From assembly GCA_963821705.1 (NCBI GenBank), contig CAWGEV010000007.1, forward strand, positions 620,001 to 684,000: 64,000 nucleotides of DNA, given 5' to 3'. Below, piece after piece: positions 27,339 through 37,600 of the stretch (position 1 is its first letter; the number at the start of each line of letters is the position of its first letter). The notes beneath the pieces were generated by a model, which saw nothing but the letters and a program-made list of their open reading frames with translations, searched no databases and was not told the origin of the DNA. Source of the DNA: DASUPK01 sp963821705 (GTDB lineage Bacteria; Actinomycetota; Thermoleophilia; Solirubrobacterales; 70-9). The translations under genes and the position numbers were made by a program.

Positions 27339-28724
27339 CTAGACGCCGGCGAAGGCGATCACCTGGTCGCCCGCGGGAGCGAACAGGCGCCCGCCGCCGG
27401 CCGCCGGTGTGGGGAAGTGGGTCGAGGACCCGAGGTCGACGGTGGCAATCAGGCCGCCAGTGTCGGGCGCGTACCCGTGCAGCGTCGAGCCGCCGTCGAT
27501 GGACCAGACCACGCCGCCCGCCACGATCGGCGGTCCCGCGGAGGATCCGGCGTGCCAGGCCTGGCTGAAGGAGTTGCCGCTCATCCGCACGGCATAGAGC
27601 CCGCTCGAGCACGGGATGTAGACGAACGGGGCCTGGTAGGCGAGTCCGCCGAAGGCGCCGCCGCTGCAGACGTGCTGGTTGAAGAGATCGCCGCCCGTGC
27701 CGCCGAGGTGCGTGGTGGAGAGGATCAACCCGAGGCCCTCCTTCCCGATCACGAACATCCGGCCGCCACCGAGCAGCGTGGGCCCGACCGAGCCCAGGTC
27801 CGTGTCGCTGGCGTTGAGCTGGGGCGAGTTCGGCGCGTGGTAGAAGTCGGTGAGCCGGAGCTTGGGCGAGAGACGGAGCACGCTGTTGCCGTAGTCGAAC
27901 CCGGAGGTCGCGTCGCCGTTGCCGGTGACGACGAAGAGGTTGCCGGCGCGGTCGACGGCCGCCCCCGACGGGGCCCAGATGCCGCCCTCGCGATGCACGC
28001 CCACCGTGAAGCTCCTCTTCTGCGCCTTGCCGCTGACCTTCACCGAGACGACCCGACCGCGGTAGTCGCCGCAGTCGCCGGCCAGCCCGCCGAACTCGAC
28101 GTAGACGTGGCCCTTCGAGACCGCGAGAGCCGAGCGTTCCTGATGGACCCGGGGATCGGAGCCCGGAGCGTCGACGTTGCGCTTCAGCTCCACATTGCCG
28201 CCGCGGAGCCGCAGGCCGAAGAGCACATGGCGGTACCCGCTCAGGAACGCCACAACGTAGAGGGTGCCGTGCGAGATCGCCGGCGTGCCGGTGATGCCCG
28301 TGACGGGCTTGATGTTGCCGCACGGCAGCGTCGAGCCCTGGACCGGCGTGCCGAGATGCCGCTTCCACGCGACCTGCCCGTTGGCGGCATTGAGCGCGTA
28401 GACCGTGTTGTTCTCCGTGGCGACGTAGACGCGGTTACCGAGTGCGAGCGGCTCCGCGTAGACCTGGCCGTCGAAGCCCCGGGTCCAGGTGCGACGGAAG
28501 TTCGCGAGTCGCGGTGAGGTGGTGTCGACCGCGGTTCGCGCGAGATTCGCGTGGTACGTCGGCCAATTCGCGGCGCGCTTCTGCATCTTCGCCGCGCTCG
28601 CCTGCCCGCTCGCTCCGGCTGGCGTCGTCGTCGCGCTCGAGGGATCAGGTCCCCCGCCGGAGCCGCACCCGATCCCCAGGCCCAGTGCGACCGCCATCAC
28701 CAGTCCCGCGGCCGTTCGCGTCAT
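27339..28724 (-). CDS. PQQ-like beta-propeller repeat lipoprotein
   Basis: A 461-residue secreted protein that is free of frame breaks. The N-terminus is a lipoprotein signal (VMAVALGLGIGCGSGGG, lipobox LGIGC) followed by an Ala/Ser/Thr-rich linker. The body carries repeated PQQ-type blades: LGNRVYVATENNTVYALNAA (then NGQVAWKRHLG), GTPAISHGTLYVVAFLSG, GGGRMFVIGKEG, and GGVVWSIDGGSTLHGYAPDT. The enzyme-type PQQ quinoprotein residues are not obvious, so it may be a structural or binding propeller like BamB rather than a dehydrogenase. It is convergent with the two sugar dehydrogenases and 52 bases downstream of the PucR gene. Confidence 0.8.
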   Translation of the reverse strand: MTRTAAGLVMAVALGLGIGCGSGGGPDPSSATTTPAGASGQASAAKMQKRAANWPTYHANLARTAVDTTSPRLANFRRTWTRGFDGQVYAEPLALGNRVYVATENNTVYALNAANGQVAWKRHLGTPVQGSTLPCGNIKPVTGITGTPAISHGTLYVVAFLSGYRHVLFGLRLRGGNVELKRNVDAPGSDPRVHQERSALAVSKGHVYVEFGGLAGDCGDYRGRVVSVKVSGKAQKRSFTVGVHREGGIWAPSGAAVDRAGNLFVVTGNGDATSGFDYGNSVLRLSPKLRLTDFYHAPNSPQLNASDTDLGSVGPTLLGGGRMFVIGKEGLGLILSTTHLGGTGGDLFNQHVCSGGAFGGLAYQAPFVYIPCSSGLYAVRMSGNSFSQAWHAGSSAGPPIVAGGVVWSIDGGSTLHGYAPDTGGLIATVDLGSSTHFPTPAAGGGRLFAPAGDQVIAFAGV

Positions 28725-28776
28725 CGATCCAAGGATACGTTCACGGCTTCGCCATCAGATCGCGGCCAGATGGCCG

Positions 28777-29950
28777 CTAGCGCGGCAGCGCCGGAGCGAG
28801 GATCCGGTACGCCTTGATGCCGAGGCCGAGGCGCTCGCGGTCCTCGGAGATCTGCGGGTCGAGCCCGGTCAGCTCCTTCACCCGGTCGAGCCTGTAGGCG
28901 ACCGTGTGGCGGTGCGCGAAGATCGCCCGCGCGGTCGCGTTCATGTTGCAGTCGCTCGCCAGGTACTCCTCGAGCGTGCCGAGCAGGTCGGAGCGGTACT
29001 GGTCGTCGTAGCGGACCAGCGGCTCGACGGTGTCCCGGTAGAAGCTCCTCACCTCGTCGGGATCGGAGATCAGCGCCCTGAACAGCAGCCGATAGACGCC
29101 GCTCGCCGCGATCCCCTCCTCCAGCGCCTCGGCGATCTCGGGCTCGCGAGTGATCACGTCCAGCACCAGCTCGGCCTCCTTGATCGCGCGGTGGAGCTCG
29201 CCCGGGTCCGGATAGAACGAGGACACGGCCGCCATGCCGAGCTTGCGGAGCCGGTTGGCGATCCGCCCGGCGCCCTGAAGGGTCTTCTCGGGAGCGTCGT
29301 CGCCGCCCCGGGCGGGGAGGATCGCGTAGAGCCGGCCCTCCGAAAGCTCGGCGAGCGACCCCTCGTACTCGGCCGCGACCAGGGCGGTCGCGTGGCTCGG
29401 GCTGGCGGACTCGATCTCGGCGACCAGCGCGATCGCGCCCGCGCGCCAGGTCGCAGCCGAGCCGAGCGGCCTTGCTCGTCGTCTCGGCCGTGTCGATCTC
29501 CCGGGAGCGAAGCTCCTCGATCAGGCCGCCGCGCATCTTCCGCTCGGCCTCCTCGCGCGCGTCCGCCACCGCGACTTCGGCGAGCGCAGCCAGGGCGGCC
29601 GCCCTCAGCACCTCGTCGCGGTCGACGAGCACCGGCTCCGCCGCCGTCCTCGGCGCTTCCCTCGAGGAGCAGCACGACGCCGACGGTCTGGCCGCCGGCC
29701 TCGATCGAGCGCTCGAGGGCGATCGGGTCCGGCGTCAGCCGCCTCGGTGTCGGCGACCCTGGCCTTCGCGTACTCGGCCAGGCCGTTGAGCTCGCCGCCG
29801 CCGGGCGCACGGGCCGCGAGGCCACGTGGCGGCAGCACGATCGCCACCGGGCTCGCCGGCCTCGGCAGCCGCGAGCTCGGCGACCCCCTGAAGTCCCTCA
29901 CCGTCGAGGACGGCCTCGATCATGCGGGTGCTGAGCTCGCGCATGGTCAT
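28777..29950 (-). CDS. PucR/CdaR-family transcriptional regulator (frame-shifted)
   Basis: About 390 residues. It starts at ATG 29950 (TMRELSTRMIEAVLDGEGLQ) and overlaps the P-II stop by four bases. A GAF-like N-terminal part (VAIVLPPRGLAARAPGGGEL) leads into the helix LAALAEVAVADAREEAERKM, a GGDEF-like middle domain typical of the family, and the C-terminal HTH_30: LLGTLEEYLASDCNMNATAR, then AIFAHRHTVAYRLDRVKELT. PucR regulators control purine, sugar-acid or nitrogen catabolism. Breaks at about 29.86, 29.73, 29.65 and 29.46 kb fit single extra bases. It is coupled to a P-II protein, which suggests a nitrogen-status input. Confidence 0.75.
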
Positions 29951-30333
29951 TCGCCCGCGCCGCCCCCGCGGCGATCTCCTCCTCGGTGTGGGCCTGGAGG
30001 ACGAGCTCGCCCTCCTCGCCGGTCCGGATCCGGATCGCCTCCTCGACCGGGCAGTACGAAGATCTTGCCGTCGCCGATCTCGCCGGAGCGCGCGTGCCTG
30101 ATGATCGTCTCGACCACGGTCCCCGTATCGCAGTCGGAGACGACCACCTCGAGCTTCAGCTTCGGCCGCACCGAGACGGTCACCGAGGATCCCCGGTAGG
30201 CCTCGACCAGCCCCTTCTGCCGCCCGGAGCCCTTCACCTCGGAGATCGAGAGGGACGGGAAGCCCTTGTCGAGCAGCTCGGAGCGGATCGGCTCGAACGC
30301 CTCATGGCGGATGAACGCTTCGATCTTCTTCAC
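29947..30333 (-). CDS. P-II family nitrogen regulator-like protein (frame-shifted near the C-terminus)
   Basis: About 125 residues, starting with GTG at 30333 (KKIEAFIRHEAFEPIRSELL). The GlnB fold is clear: GFPSLSISEVKGSGRQKG, LEVVVSDCDTGTVVETIIRH and ARSGEIGDGKIFVLP. After one extra base near 30055 it continues as VEEAIRIRTGEEGELVLQAH. The T-loop is unlike classical GlnB/GlnK: EAYRGSSVTVSVRPKLKL keeps a Tyr near position 51 but lacks the usual EYxVDFLPK ending. P-II proteins bind ATP/ADP and 2-oxoglutarate and control partner proteins. The overlap with the PucR gene suggests the pair works together. No ammonium transporter or uridylyltransferase gene is nearby. Confidence 0.75.
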   Translation of the reverse strand: MKKIEAFIRHEAFEPIRSELLDKGFPSLSISEVKGSGRQKGLVEAYRGSSVTVSVRPKLKLEVVVSDCDTGTVVETIIRHARSGEIGDGKIFVLPGRGGDPDPDRRGGRARPPGPHRGGDRRGGGAGE

Positions 30334-30478
30334 GGGGACTCCCCCCAGGGGACGGCGACAGCTGTCGACGGGCACGGTAGGCGTGGCCAGGCACGCAGTC
30401 TTTGGCCCCCTGTCGAAAATCGCGCGCGGCGCTTGCTCCAAGCGGTCGAGAGTGCAGATCGCGACAAGGAACGCACCC

Positions 30479-30498
30479 GACTGGCTGGGCAGCCAGTC
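30479..30498. promoter_or_regulatory. Perfect inverted repeat upstream of the aldehyde dehydrogenase, candidate operator
   Basis: GACTGGCT (30479-30486), GGGC, AGCCAGTC (30491-30498). It lies 47 bases before the dehydrogenase ATG in the gap between it and the divergent P-II gene. Perfect 8-base arms with a 4-base centre are typical of dimeric repressor sites. A related half site (AACCAGCCGGTCTAAC) follows around 30517-30532. Confidence 0.45.
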
Positions 30499-30545
30499 CG
30501 CGCTAGAGTCCGCTCCAACCAGCCGGTCTAACGAGGGGAGCCAGC

Positions 30546-32137
30546 ATGGCCATCGACACCGTCAAACGGCGGCCGCAAACACCGCCGCCGAGTCTGCCGA
30601 GAAGGACTCGCGCGAGAGCTTCGAGGTCGATCAATCCGGCCGACGGATCGGTCGATCGCCAACGTCCCGCTCGACGGCCCGGCCGAGGTCGCGGCGACGG
30701 TAGCGCGGGTGCGCGCCAACCAGCCCGCCTGGGACGCGCTCGGGATCAAGGGGCGCGCCGCAGTGGCTCTACAAGCTCCGCGACTGGATCCTCGACCACC
30801 AGGACGAGATCGCCGACACGATGCAGCGCGAGACCGGCAAGGTGCGCGGCGAGGCCGCGGGCGAAGTCCGTCTACCTCACGGACCTCATCAACTTCTACG
30901 GCAAGAAGGGCGCACAAGTTCATCGGCGACGAGCGCGTCTCCGCGCACTCCCCGCTGATGAAGATCAAGAAGCTCCGAGTCCAGTACCGCCCGTATCCGG
31001 TCGTCGGCGTGATCAGCCCGTGGAACTTCCCGTTGATCCTCTCGCTCGGCGACGCGATCCCCGCATTGATCGCGGGCGCGGCCGTCGTCATCAAGCCCTC
31101 CGAGATCACCCCGCTCGGCCTCGCCGAGATCGTCGAGGCCTGGAAGACGGAGATCGGCGGTCCCGACGTCTTCGACGTCGTCAACGGGACGGGCGAGACC
31201 GGCTCAGCGCTGGTCGACGAGGTCGACTACGTCCAGTTCACCGGCTCCGACCGCACGGCGAGGAAGGTCCTGGCCCGCGCGGCGGACACCCTGACACCGG
31301 TGAGCGCCGAGCTCGGCGGCAAGGACCCGATGATCGTCCTGGCGAGCGCCGACGTGGAGCGCGCCGCCAACGCCGCGACCTGGGGCGCGTTCGCGAACGT
31401 CGGCCAGGTCTGCATCTCGGTCGAGCGCCTCTACGTGGAGGAGCCCGTCTACGACGAGTTCGTCCAGCGCTTCAGCGAGGAGGTCCGCAACCTCAACCAG
31501 GGCATGGACGGCCGCGAGCACGGCAAGGACATCGGCGCGATGACCTTCCCGCCCCAGACCAAGATCGTCGAGGACCACGTCGAGGACGCTCGGAATGCCG
31601 GCGCGACCGTCCTCACGGGCGGTGAGCGCATCGAGGGCCCCGGCGACTGGTATCGCGCCGACGGTCCTGACCGACGTCGACCACTCGATGAAGGTGATGC
31701 GCGACGAGAGCTTCGGCCCCGTCGTCGGGATCATGAAGGTGCGGGACGCCGACGAGGCCGTGCGCCTCGCCAACGACAGCCGCTACGGCCTCGCCGCCTC
31801 CGTCTTCGGGTCGAAGCGAGAGGCCGAGGCCGTGGCGCGCCGGCTAGAGGTCGGGACCGCCAACGTCAACGACGTGCTGGTCGGCTTCCTCGCCTCGGAC
31901 GTGCCGATGGGAGGCTGGAAGGACTCGGGGATCGGCTTCCGCCACGGCGAGTACGGGATCAAGAAGTTCGTCCGTCCCGAATCGATGGTGATCAGCCGCT
32001 TCGGGCAGAAGCGAGAGCCGCTCTACTTCCCGTACACCGAGAAGCGGCGCCAGCAGCTGCGGAAGATAACCACGTTCTTCGCCGCACGCGACTGGCGCCG
32101 CCGGTTGGGCAAGAAGGTCAGGCAGCGAGTTTCCTAG
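30546..32137 (+). CDS. NAD(P)-dependent aldehyde dehydrogenase (succinate-semialdehyde-type; frame-shifted)
   Basis: About 525 residues. Key motifs are VVGVISPWNFPLILSLGDAI, IKPSEITPLGLAEI, VQFTGSDRTARKVLARAA, the catalytic Glu in VSAELGGKDPMIVLA, the nucleophile Cys in FANVGQVCISVERLYVEEPV, and the late MRDESFGPVVGIMKV and MGGWKDSGIGFRHGEYGIKK. The family oxidises aldehydes to acids with NAD(P). The C-terminal extension (QKREPLYFPYTEKRRQQLRK) is like succinate-semialdehyde dehydrogenase relatives of actinobacteria. Extra bases near 30.58, 30.65, 30.77, 30.86, 30.91 and 31.67 kb break the frame. Start ATG 30546 follows GAGGGGAG. Confidence 0.85.
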
Positions 32138-32180
32138 TCGACAGATGGCGAGTTATTCCGGGATAGCCGGAAGAAGTCGA

Positions 32181-32197
32181 CGAATCGGCGCGATTCG
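32181..32197. terminator. Bidirectional terminator hairpin between convergent dehydrogenase and metE genes
   Basis: CGAATCG (32181-32187), GCG loop, CGATTCG (32191-32197), a perfect 7-base stem in the 73-base gap between two stop codons that face each other. No T-run is seen, as is common in GC-rich actinobacteria. Confidence 0.5.
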
Positions 32198-32210
32198 CCG
32201 AAGGGCGCGG

Positions 32211-34591
32211 CTACGACGCCGGGACGAGCTCCTCGCGCATCTGCTTCGCCGCCTGCACCATGTTGCGCAGGCTCGGGTCGACCTCGTCCCAGGTCCGGGT
32301 CTTCAGTCCGCAATCCGGGTTGACCCAGATCTGCTCCGGGCGCAGGACGCGCGCGGCCTCGCGCAGCAGCTCGACCATCTCCTCGACGGTCGGGACCCGC
32401 GGTGAGTGGATGTCGTAGACGCCCGGGCCGATGTCGTTCCGGTAGCCGGTCCTCTCCCAGTCGCGGAGCAGCTCCATCCGCGAGCGAGCCGCCTCGATCA
32501 GGTTGACGTCGGCGTCCATCGCCTGGATGTGCTCCAGGATGTCGCCGAAGTCCGAGTAACACATGTGCGTCTGGATCTGGGTCTGGTCCTCGACGACCGC
32601 CGTCGACAGACGGAAGCAGTGGACGGCCCAGCTCAGGTACTCGTCCCAGCGCTCCTTGCGCAGGGGCAAGCCCTCGCGGATCGCAGGCTCGTCGACCTGG
32701 ATGATCTGGACACCGGCCTTCTCGAGGTCCTCGACCTCGTCGCGGATGGCCAGCGCCAGCTGCTTGCAGGTGTCGGCCAGCGGCTGGTCGTCGCGGACGA
32801 ACGACCACTCGAGCATCGTCACCGGCCCGGTGAGCATGCCCTTGACCGGCTTCTCGGTCAGCGACTGGGCGTAGGCGATCCAGTCGACGGTCATCGGCGA
32901 GGGCCGCAGCACGTCGCCGAAGATGATCGGCGGCCGCACGTAGCGCGAGCCGTAGGACTGCACCCAGGCGTTCTCCGTGAAGACGTAGCCCTCCATCTGC
33001 TCGCCGAAGTACTGGACCATGTCGTTGCGCTCCGGCTCGCCGTGGACCAGCACGTCGAGGCCGACCTCCTCCTGGAAGCGGATGACCTTCTCGATCTCCG
33101 ACTGCATCGCCTCCTTGTAGGCGAGCCAGTCGATCTCGCCCCTTGCGCAGCTTCGCGCGGGTCTGGCGGATCTCGTCGGTCTGCGGGATACGAGCCGATC
33201 GTCGTCGACGGGGAAGAGCTCGGGAATGTCGATCCGGGCAGCGCTGCGCCTGCCTGCGCTCCTCGAACGGGCGTTGCGCTGGTCGTGCTCCTCGCCGAGG
33301 CCCTCGATTCGCGCGCGAACCTCGGCGTTGCTGGTCCGCTGCGAGTCCCGCCTGGAATCGAGCGCCCGGTCGTTGGCGTCGAGCTGCTCGGCGATCGCCT
33401 CGCGACCGTCGGCCAGGCCCCGGGCCAGGGTCGTCGACCTCACCCACCTTCTGGACGGCGAACGCCATCCAGGAGCGCATCTCGTCGTCGAGGTCGGCGT
33501 CCACGCCGGCCGGCTCGGCGTCCAGGTCGATCGGGATGTGAAGCAGAGAGCAGCTGGTCGAGACGACGAGCTGGGCGGTGCGGGTCTGGAGGCCCTCCAG
33601 GGCGTCGAGCGAGTGCTCGAGGTGGTCGATCCAGACGTTCCGCCCGTCGACGATGCCGGCGAAGAGCCACTGGTCGTCGAGACCCTCCTGGTCGGCGATG
33701 AACTCGGCGTTGTGACGGCCACCGTGCTCGTGGACGCTCGGATCGAGCTCCGGTGCCGTGGACCGAGCCCGTGAAGTCCAGGCCGACGCCCTCGATCGGA
33801 AGGTCGCGGAGGATGCCGTAGGCGTCCCCGACGTGGTCGAAGTAGGTCTTGACGACGATCCGCGGGCGCTCGTGAACCTTGCAGAGCTCCTCGTAGGCCA
33901 GGCGGAGCGCATCGAGCTCCTTCTCGGTGCGGTCCTCGACGAAGCAGGGCTCGTCGAACTGCACCCAGGTCGCGCCCTGCTCGGCGAGGCGCTCGATCAC
34001 CTCGCCGTAGACCTCGACCAGCGGCTCGATCAGATCGAGCGCGTCGAAGCGGTCGGGAGCGCCGTCGGCCGGCTTCGAGAGCAGCAGGAAGCTGACCGGG
34101 CCGATCAGGACCGGGATCGTGTCGATGCCGAGCTCCTCCATCGCCTCGGCGTGCTCGTCGAAGGGCTTCGTGCCCGAGAGCGAGAACCTCGTGTCGGGGC
34201 CGAGCTCGGGGACGATGTAGTGGTAGTTCGTGTCGAACCACTTGGTCATCTCCATGGCGGTGACGTCGACGTCGTCCGTCTGGCGGCCGCGCGCCATCGC
34301 GAAGTAGGTGTCGAGGTCGACCTGTGCCGCCGCTCCAGCCGTAGCGCTCCGGGACGGCGCCGACCAGGGCGATCGCGTCGAGCACCTGGTCGTAGTAGGA
34401 GAAGTCGTTCGAGGGGATCAGGTCGATCCCCGGCGTCCTGCATCAGCTTCCAGTTCTCCACGCGAATCGACTTGGCGGTGGACGCCAGCTCGTCCGCGGA
34501 GTTCTCGCCCGCGCCAGTAGCCCTCGGTCGCGAACTTGAGCTCGCGGTTGCGGCCGATGCGGGGGAAGCCGGAGACGTTGGAGAGGGCCAT
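32211..34591 (-). CDS. metE: Cobalamin-independent methionine synthase (frame-shifted)
   Basis: MetE moves the methyl group of 5-methyltetrahydropteroyl-triglutamate to homocysteine. The N-terminus (ALSNVSGFPRIGRNRELKFA at ATG 34591) is diagnostic. The N-terminal barrel shows TKWFDTNYHYIVPELGPDTR, FLLLSKPADGAPDRFDALDL and WVQFDEPCFVED. The catalytic barrel shows MTLEWSFVRDD-like MLEWSFVRDDQPLADTC, IQVDEPAIREGLPLRK, the zinc ligands in THMCYSDFGDILEHIQAMDA and the last zinc cysteine in WVNPDCGLKTRTWDEV. The corrected length of about 790 residues is normal. Breaks lie near 34.51, 34.43, 34.33, 33.75, 33.42, 33.19 and 33.14 kb. It is divergent from metH with an 82-base gap holding no visible riboswitch. 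Confidence 0.9.
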
Positions 34592-34673
34592 GAGCCCAAC
34601 CCTACCGAGGCGTCACCGCGTGGGAAACGCTGCAGTCGCCGGCGAGCCCGCTCTGGCTACCCTCATCCGGTCC

Positions 34674-37600
34674 ATGCCTGAGCGCGACTACCTGGGGGCG
34701 GTGCGCGAGCGCGTCGTCGTCTTCGACGGCGGCATGGGCGCGACTCTCGAGCAGTTCGACCTGACGCAGGAGGACTACGGCGGCCTCGAGGGCAAGTGCC
34801 ACGAGGCGCTGGTGCTCAACCGCCCCGACGTGATCGAGGGCGTGCACGCCTCGATGCTCGAGGCGGGCGCCGAGGTGGTCGAGACCGACACCTTCCAGGG
34901 CAGCCGCCTGAAGCTCGACGAGTGGGGCCTCGGCGAGCACACGCCTCGAGATCAACCACGAAGGCCGCCGAGATCGCCCGCAAGGCCGCGGGGCGAGGAC
35001 CGCTTCGTCGCCGGCTCGATCGGCCCGACCGGCTTCCTGCCCGCCTAGCGACGACCCGACCCTCGGCGACATCTCCTTCGCAGAAGCTGGTCGAGGTCTT
35101 CACCGAGCAGGCCCGGGGCCTGGTCGAGGGCGGCGCCGACCTGATCATCATCGAGACGGCCCAGGACATCCTCGAGGTGAAGGCGGCGATCTTCGGCGCC
35201 CGCGAGGCCTTCAAGCTCACCGGCCGCACGCTGCCGATCCAGACCTCGCGTCTCGCTCCTGCCGCAGGGCGGCAAGATGCTGCTCGGCACCGACATCCAG
35301 GCGGTGCTGACGACGCTCGCGGCGCTCGACGTCCAGGTGATCGGGCTCAACTGCTCGACCGGCCCCGAGGACATGCGCGACGCGATCCGCTTCCTCGGCG
35401 AGACCTCCCCCCTGCCGGTCCACTGCATCCCCAACGCCGGCCTGCCGCTGCAGGGCCCCGACGGCGAGACGATCTTCCCCGAGCAGCCCGAGCCGCTGGC
35501 GGCGACGCTCGGCGAGTTCGTCGAGCGCTACGGCGTCGGCATCGTCGGCGGCTGCTGCGGCACGACCCCCGACCACATCCGGGCGATCCGCGAGCGCGTC
35601 GACGGCCGCGCGCCGGGCGAGCGCCCCGAGCCGGGCCCGATCGAGGTCTCGAGCATGATGACCTCGACCCCGCTGGTGCAGGAGCCGCGCCCGACCCTGG
35701 TCGGCGAGCGGGTCAACTCGCAGGGCTCGCGCGCGGCCAAGGAGCTGCTGCTCGCCGACGACTACGACGGCCTCGTCCAGGTCGCCGAGGACCAGGTGAC
35801 CGGCGGCGCCCACGTGCTCGACGTCTGCGTCGCGCTGACCGAGCGCCAGGACGAGGACGAGCAGATGGGCACGGTCGTCGAGCGGATCTCGCTGACCCAG
35901 CCGTCGCCGATCCAGGTCGACTCGACCGAGCCGGAGGTGATCGAGGCCGCGCTGGAGCAGATCCCCGGGCCGGGCGATCGTCAACTCGATCAACCTCGAG
36001 GCGGGCCGCGACAAGCTCGACCGCGTCGTCCCGCTGGCCAAGGCCCACGGCGCGGCGCTGATCGCGCTGACGATCGACGAGGTCGGGATGGCCAAGACCG
36101 CCGACCGCAAGGTCGAGATCGCCAAGCGGATCCGCGACCTCTGCTGCGACGAGCACGGCCTCGATCCCGAGGCGCTGATCTTCGACGCGCTCACCTTCAC
36201 GCTGACCACCGGCGACGAGGAGTGGCGGCCCTCCGCGGTCGAGACGATCGAGGGGATCCGGCGGATCAAGGCCGAGATCCCCGGGGTGAAGACCTCGCTC
36301 GGCGTCTCCAACGTCTCCTTCGGCGTCTCGCCGCCGGCGCGCGCGGTCCTCAACTCGGTCTTCCTCCACCACTGCGTCGAGGCCGGGCCTCGACCTGGCG
36401 ATGGTCAACCCGAACCACATCACGCCCTACGCGCGAGATCCCCGAGGAGGAGCGCGAGCTCACCGACGACCTCGTCTTCAACCGCTCGCGAGGACGCGCT
36501 CGAGAAGTTCATCGCCCACTTCGAGTCGAAGGGCGAGGAGGCCGAGGACGACGGCCGGCGACCCGACCGAGGGCATGGAGCCCGAGGAGGCCCTCCACTG
36601 GCACGATCCTGCACCGCAAGAAGGACGGGGTCGAGGACTGGATCGACCGCTCGGTGGAGAAGATCGGCGCCGTCCCGACCCTGAACGAGGTGCTGCTGCC
36701 GGCGATGAAGGAGGTCGGCGACAAGTTCGGCGCCGGCGAGCTGATCCTGCCCTTCGTCCTGCAGTCGGCCGAGGTGATGAAGCGCGCCGTCGCGCAGCTC
36801 GAGAACTACCTCGACCGGATCGAGGGCCACACCAAGGGCAAGGTCGTGATCGCGACCGTCTTCGGCGACGTCCACGACATCGGCAAGTCGCTCGTCAACA
36901 CGATCCTCACCAACAACGGCTACACGGTGGTCGACCTCGGCAAGCAGGTCCCGGTCGACGCGATCATCGACGCCGCGGTCGAGCACGAGGCCGACGCGAT
37001 CGGCCTCTCGGCCCTGCTCGTCTCGACCTCGAAGCAGATGCCGACCTGCGTGCAGGAGCTGCACGAGCGCGGGCTCGAGTTCCCGGTGCTGATCGGCGGC
37101 GCCGCGATCAACCGCGACTTCGGCCGCCGCATCCTCTACCCGGGCGGCAAGGAGTCCGACGAGGTCTACGAGCCCGGCGTCTTCTACTGCAAGGACGCCT
37201 TCGCCGGGCCTCGACACGATGGACGCGCTGATCGACGCCGAGGCGCGCGCCGCGCTGGTCGAGCGGATCCGCTCCGAGGCGCAGGCAGCTGCGCGAGAAG
37301 CCGGTCGAGGTCGACGACGCGCCGCCGACCACCGACGACAGCGTCCGCTCGGCAGCGCGCACCGACGCCCCGATCCCGGAGCCGCCGTTCTGGGGCGCGC
37401 GCGAGGTCGAGGTCGACCTCGACGACGTCTACCCCCACCTCGACCGCCACGTGCTCTTCAAGCTCCACTGGGGCGGCCGCGGCAGGAAGGGCGAGGACTG
37501 GCGCCAGATCGTCGAGGGCCACGACGGCGAGGAGGGCTTCGCGCCGCGGCTCGAGCGGATGTGGCGCGAGCAGGACTACCTGCACCCGCGGGCGCGGCTC

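Noticed and set aside
34592..34673. Possible cobalamin riboswitch between metE and metH
   Set aside because: The gap is 82 bases, too short for the aptamer, and no B12-box-like sequence is visible.
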